A DNA stretch of 64,000 nt, from NCBI RefSeq assembly GCF_022347565.1, contig NZ_JAKRGH010000001.1:310001-374000 (forward strand). The letters are read 5' to 3'. The notes beneath the pieces are model-generated. The model did not search any database, had not been told where the DNA came from, and worked only from the letters and a program-made list of their open reading frames with translations. A program made the position numbers and the translations under genes. Below are positions 60,937 to 64,000 of the stretch, piece after piece. Source of the DNA: Vibrio sp. Of7-15 (GTDB lineage Bacteria; Pseudomonadota; Gammaproteobacteria; Enterobacterales; Vibrionaceae). Each line of letters starts with the position of its first letter. Position 1 is the stretch's first letter.

Positions 60937-61113
60937 TTACCAATTAGTGACTGAACCGTTGTCATAATTATTAGCTTTATTGGATAACACTGGATCTGGG
61001 TTAGTTACATGTTGAGCCTCGCTGTCATCATCCTGATATAAGCTGAGTGCGCCATTAATATAACCTGAATGATCAGGTTCAAAGCTAGGTTGCTCCCTAA
61101 ATTGACATATCAT
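60937..61113 (-). CDS. small hypothetical ORF (58 aa)
   Basis: A minus-strand frame of 58 codons. AAGGA lies 7 bases before the ATG at 61113. The product is acidic and Asn/Asp-rich (MICQFREQPSFEPDHSGYIN, later NKANNYDNGSVTNW), with no signal peptide and no motif I know. A two-way terminator follows it by 23 bp, supporting transcription of this strand. It could also be a decayed fragment of a longer gene. Confidence 0.45.
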   Translation of the reverse strand: MICQFREQPSFEPDHSGYINGALSLYQDDDSEAQHVTNPDPVLSNKANNYDNGSVTNW

Positions 61114-61263
61114 CCTTTTTTCCTTCTACCGGTTTCCCTACTGATAAACAGTACTCAATATATATGTCTAATTAGTGACAAAGTCGAGAAAAATTATACA
61201 GACCGGATCTGTTGTCTGAGATGTGATACGAAGAAATGTGTTTTGATTTTAAGACATTGACTC

Positions 61264-61279
61264 AATGAGCTAGATCACA
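61264..61279. promoter_or_regulatory. CRP-like half-perfect site
   Basis: AATGA-GCTAGA-TCACA has one perfect CRP half-site (TCACA) and a partial second one. It lies about 65-80 bp before the EAL gene start, a normal position for CRP activation. Confidence 0.35.
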
Positions 61280-61342
61280 CTTTTATTATGCCATGTAGTG
61301 CATTACTCTTTTAAAAAAGCATATGATAATGTCAGTAAGAGA

Positions 61343-62143
61343 ATGAATAATATACAAGAATACTTAATGGAAAGGAGTGACGGTAGCAGCTGTATCCAAT
61401 ATCAACACTTCACGTTAACGAGCGCTTTTCAGCCAATTTTTACGCGTAATAACCAAATTTTTGGGCATGAAGCCTTATTGAGAGTTTATGATCATTCTTG
61501 TTCAGCTACTGTGGCACCTAACCATTTCTTAAGTGCGAGCTATTTATCATCTGATGAGTTAATGATGATCGATCAGTGGTGCCGTGTTTTGCATATGAAA
61601 AATTTTGTACGATTTGTCCGAGGTGGGGCGTTATTTTTGAATGTTTCTCCCGCATCGGCTTTAGCCTTGCTCAGCCCCAGAGCAGTGAATGATCTTGACC
61701 CATCATACATTCGTCTTGTTGGGTTAGATTCGACACCACTTTATATTGAAGTGCTAGAGCATGATTGCTCAAGTGAGGAGGAGCTTTCTTCAGTGGTGCA
61801 AAATATTCGTTCTGAGGGTTGCCAGTTGGCGATTGACGATTATGGTTCTGGAGCTTCATTAGAAGATCGAGCGCGTCAGATTAAGCCCAATCTTATTAAG
61901 ATTGATCAAAGCTTGATTAAACAGTACATGCTGGGAGAGCCGTCAGGTTTGCTTGATGCCATTGCGATATCGGAGCAACTTGAATCTCAAGTTCTAGTGG
62001 AAGGGATTGAAACGAACTTAGAATATGAGGCCATGCTTGAGCTTAATATTGATTATATGCAAGGCTTTCATTTAGGTAGGCCAACCAAAGTCAGCCAGTT
62101 TGCGAAAGCATCAGTTAGCTATGATTTCTCGATAGAGTCATAA
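61343..62143 (+). CDS. EAL-domain phosphodiesterase, single domain
   Basis: A 266-aa cytosolic EAL protein with no attached sensor. The catalytic set is complete: GHEALLRV, FLNVSPAS, YIEVLEHD, AIDDYGSG, IKIDQSLI, VEGIETN and MQGFHLGRP. The start is uncertain: GTG 61298, ATG 61343 and ATG 61367 are in frame and none has a strong ribosome site; I chose 61343. It probably degrades c-di-GMP; a CRP-like site lies upstream. Confidence 0.87.
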   Translation: MNNIQEYLMERSDGSSCIQYQHFTLTSAFQPIFTRNNQIFGHEALLRVYDHSCSATVAPNHFLSASYLSSDELMMIDQWCRVLHMKNFVRFVRGGALFLNVSPASALALLSPRAVNDLDPSYIRLVGLDSTPLYIEVLEHDCSSEEELSSVVQNIRSEGCQLAIDDYGSGASLEDRARQIKPNLIKIDQSLIKQYMLGEPSGLLDAIAISEQLESQVLVEGIETNLEYEAMLELNIDYMQGFHLGRPTKVSQFAKASVSYDFSIES

Positions 62144-62206
62144 TTAAAGATAATAATTGTGCAAATATTATTCGTTAGACACTATTAATTACATTTTCTC
62201 ACCCAT

Positions 62207-62226
62207 AGCTGAATTTCCGTTCAGCT
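62207..62226. promoter_or_regulatory. 7-bp inverted repeat, possible operator of the efflux operon
   Basis: AGCTGAA and TTCAGCT are separated by 6 bases, about 95 bp upstream of the efflux adaptor start. The size fits a TetR-type operator, but no regulator gene is adjacent. Confidence 0.35.
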
Positions 62227-62320
62227 TCGGTTAACTATCTACAATTAATATGAACTCATCTGTTTAATTTCTCCCACTTTTAGGTGAAGAGAAAGAATCA
62301 ATTCTTGATGAGTTAATATA

Positions 62321-63433
62321 ATGAAACTAAAACCAATTTATGTCGCTTTACTGGGTGTAGCTGTTCTAGCTGGCTGTAGTGAAAGTGAATCAAATAAATC
62401 ATCTCCTCCTTTACCACTTGTTGAAGCAACATCCGTTGTTGTTAGCCAATACAAACCAAGTAAAAGTTATGTTGGCCGTACTGAAGCGCTAGAAGATGTA
62501 GGGATCACAGCTCAAGTGTCTGGCTATTTACTTGAGCGGTATTTTGTTGAAGGTGAGCTGGTAGAAAAAGGGGATCGACTATTCCAAATTGATCCTGCCA
62601 GTTACAAAGCAAAGGTGACCAGTGCTGAAGCGGCGATTTCTCAAGCAAAAGCCAATTTAAGTGTGGCTAACCTTGAGCTAGAGCGTGGAGAGGGCCTGTT
62701 ACCAAAAGGAAGCATTAGCCAATCTAACTATGATGGGCTGGTGGCTAATCAGTTAGAAGCAACAGCACAACTTAAGTCTGCTCAAGCGCAATTAACCGCA
62801 GCGAAAGTGGATTTATCTCGAACTCTGATCACCGCGCCTATTTCTGGCCGTATTAGTGAAAGTAAAGTGAGTATTGGGGATTTAGTCTCCTCTAGTTCAG
62901 GTGTATTGACCACATTGGTCAGTTTAGATCCTATCTTTACGAGCTTTAATCTTAGTGAAAAAGAGCGCTTGAATTTTGGCCTTGATAGAGTTGGCACTGA
63001 AAGTGATTTTTCAGATGTGGCTGTTTCATTGAAACTAGGTAATGGCGATGTGTATTCACATTCGGGTGATATTGCTTATGTGAGTAACCGAATTGATGTA
63101 GATACGGGCACCATTGCGCTGAAAGCTTTGTTTCCTAACCCTGAACATCAATTGTTGCCAGGCCAATACACGCAAGTGGTTTTACAGCAAAATGAAGCGC
63201 TAGAAACTCTTGTGATTCCTCGTAGAGCAGTACAAACGGATTTGGAAGGGGACTTTGTGATGGTACTGACTGGCGATAATGTGGCTGAGCGACGAAACGT
63301 GGAACTAGGGCAGCAAACCAGCAAAGGGATCATTATCCGGTCAGGTATTACCGCAGAAGATAATATTATTACTTCTGGCTTGCAGCGGGTACGTAATGGT
63401 ATGCCAGTTCGTCTTTCTGAACCTAAACAATAA
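62321..63433 (+). CDS. RND efflux periplasmic adaptor lipoprotein (AcrA/MexA-like)
   Basis: A 370-aa membrane-fusion lipoprotein: the signal peptide MKLKPIYVALLGVAVLAGCS has a lipobox Cys. The lipoyl half-motif (GYLLERYFVEGELVEKGDRL), the helical hairpin (about 100-160) and the beta-barrel part starting ITAPISGRISES are typical of AcrA/MexA. The permease starts 11 bp after it. The outer-membrane channel is not in the window. Substrates unknown, probably small hydrophobic compounds. Confidence 0.92.
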   Translation: MKLKPIYVALLGVAVLAGCSESESNKSSPPLPLVEATSVVVSQYKPSKSYVGRTEALEDVGITAQVSGYLLERYFVEGELVEKGDRLFQIDPASYKAKVTSAEAAISQAKANLSVANLELERGEGLLPKGSISQSNYDGLVANQLEATAQLKSAQAQLTAAKVDLSRTLITAPISGRISESKVSIGDLVSSSSGVLTTLVSLDPIFTSFNLSEKERLNFGLDRVGTESDFSDVAVSLKLGNGDVYSHSGDIAYVSNRIDVDTGTIALKALFPNPEHQLLPGQYTQVVLQQNEALETLVIPRRAVQTDLEGDFVMVLTGDNVAERRNVELGQQTSKGIIIRSGITAEDNIITSGLQRVRNGMPVRLSEPKQ

Positions 63434-63444
63434 GGCAGTCGCGT

Positions 63445-64000
63445 ATGTTAAGTCGATTTTTTATTCAGCGGCCTAAATTTGCGTTAGTGATCTCTATCAT
63501 TCTAACATTGGCGGGCCTTATTTCTTTGCTTGCTTTGCCTGTATCGGAATATCCGCAAATCAGTCCTCCGTCGGTGAGTGTGACTGCGGTGTATTCTGGT
63601 GCGAGTGCAGAGGTGGTTGAAGAAGCCGTTGCAGAGCCCATAGAAGCTTCTGTGAACGGGGTAGAAAACATGATCTATATGTCTTCTAAAAGTGCTAATG
63701 ATGGGTCGTATAATTTAAATGTGACCTTTGATATTGGCACTGATCCCGATATGGCTCAGGTTAATGTTCAAAACCGTGTTTCTCAGATTGAATCGAAGCT
63801 TCCTCAAGAAGTACGTATGGTCGGGGTTACGGTGAAAAAGCGTTCTCCAGATTTATTAATGGTATTGAACTTTTATTCACCTGACGGCAAATATGATGAT
63901 CAGTTTTTAACGAATTACGTAAACCTAAACATCAAAGATCAGCTGGCACGGGTAAAAGGGATCAGTGAGGTAAACGTGATTGGTGGTGGTGAGTATGCCA
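63445..64000 (+). CDS. RND (HAE1) efflux permease, 5' part, cut by window edge
   Basis: The frame from ATG 63445 stays open to the window end, 185 codons. It starts MLSRFFIQRPKFALVISIIL, continues with LPVSEYPQISPPSVSVTAVY, and has the AcrB-like VEEAVAEPIEASVNGVENM. This is the inner-membrane pump of the AcrB/MexB (HAE1) family; a full protein would be about 1030-1050 aa. It follows the adaptor gene by 11 bp and is clearly its operon partner. Confidence 0.93.
   Translation, partial: MLSRFFIQRPKFALVISIILTLAGLISLLALPVSEYPQISPPSVSVTAVYSGASAEVVEEAVAEPIEASVNGVENMIYMSSKSANDGSYNLNVTFDIGTDPDMAQVNVQNRVSQIESKLPQEVRMVGVTVKKRSPDLLMVLNFYSPDGKYDDQFLTNYVNLNIKDQLARVKGISEVNVIGGGEYA

Noticed and set aside
1-64000. 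tRNA, rRNA, CRISPR array, prophage or insertion sequence
   Set aside because: I saw no cloverleaf with a T-loop motif, no regularly spaced repeats, no transposase or integrase frame, and no terminal repeats with target duplications. A covariance-model scan would be needed to exclude small RNAs.

Overview
The window looks like chromosomal DNA of a marine gammaproteobacterium with moderate-to-low GC. PpsA with PpsR and DUF1415, PpnP, SseA, an LpxR-type lipid A deacylase, SgrR, a GH19 chitinase, a chemoreceptor and many c-di-GMP proteins suggest Vibrionaceae or a neighbouring order such as Oceanospirillales. The PEP-CTERM/PrsK-PrsR genes and the URC-type uracil operon are less usual there, so I do not name a genus. 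I found no rRNA, tRNA, CRISPR array, prophage or intact insertion sequence.

Layout. 0-4.6 kb: a DOPA-dioxygenase-like protein, a small hypothetical gene, the 5-oxoprolinase operon pxpA-pxpB-pxpC (minus strand, overlapping genes), and a divergent S66 LD-carboxypeptidase/MccF-like gene. 4.6-7.4 kb: an accessory-looking patch with two GNAT acetyltransferases, a broken MerR regulator that still has a MerR-type promoter, and an exported alpha/beta hydrolase. 7.5-8.7 kb: a PEP-CTERM protein behind a near-perfect sigma-54 promoter. 9.0-12.9 kb: a four-gene uracil-catabolism operon (uracil phosphoribosyltransferase-like, URC1/GTP cyclohydrolase II-like, URC4/DUF1688, upp). 13-14.7 kb: a divergent ABC permease and binding protein without an ATPase. 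14.7-18.9 kb: mog, an M48 lipoprotein, a hotdog thioesterase, an HDOD protein, a DUF3389-like protein, a structured intergenic stretch and an unlisted 56-aa membrane protein.

19-27.7 kb: a lipoprotein convergent with the minus-strand run MFP-RND-PrsK-PrsR. PrsR is a sigma-54 activator, so it is a natural candidate to drive the PEP-CTERM gene at 8.65 kb. 27.9-32.5 kb: a plus-strand sensory-looking group made of a small periplasmic protein, a double substrate-binding-protein fusion, a response regulator-EAL protein and a membrane TPR protein. 32.8-36.6 kb: alpha carbonic anhydrase, then a periplasmic cupredoxin overlapping a GGDEF-EAL receptor. 36.8-46.8 kb: a D-2-hydroxyacid dehydrogenase, DUF1415, PpsR, GH19 chitinase, a CBS-PAS-GGDEF-EAL protein and ppsA.

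46.8-54.9 kb: two small hypotheticals, ppnP, an LpxR-like gene, sseA, a pstS-like gene with a Pho-box-like site, a chemoreceptor, DUF3024, a FrnE-like thioredoxin-fold protein and an AraC regulator. 55-64 kb: a membrane EAL protein, a TPR-DUF218 protein, an SgrR regulator facing a 46-aa ORF, a PhzF-family protein facing a 58-aa ORF across a two-way terminator, another EAL protein, and an AcrAB-type efflux operon cut by the right edge.

Main themes are c-di-GMP turnover (five EAL-domain proteins), sigma-54/PEP-CTERM surface protein control, nucleobase and oxoproline salvage, and efflux. The strongest candidates for new biology are the PrsK-PrsR/efflux linkage with a sigma-54 target, the two-UPRT URC operon, the double-SBP/RR-EAL/TPR group, the cupredoxin/c-di-GMP pair, and several small ORFs with good ribosome sites.
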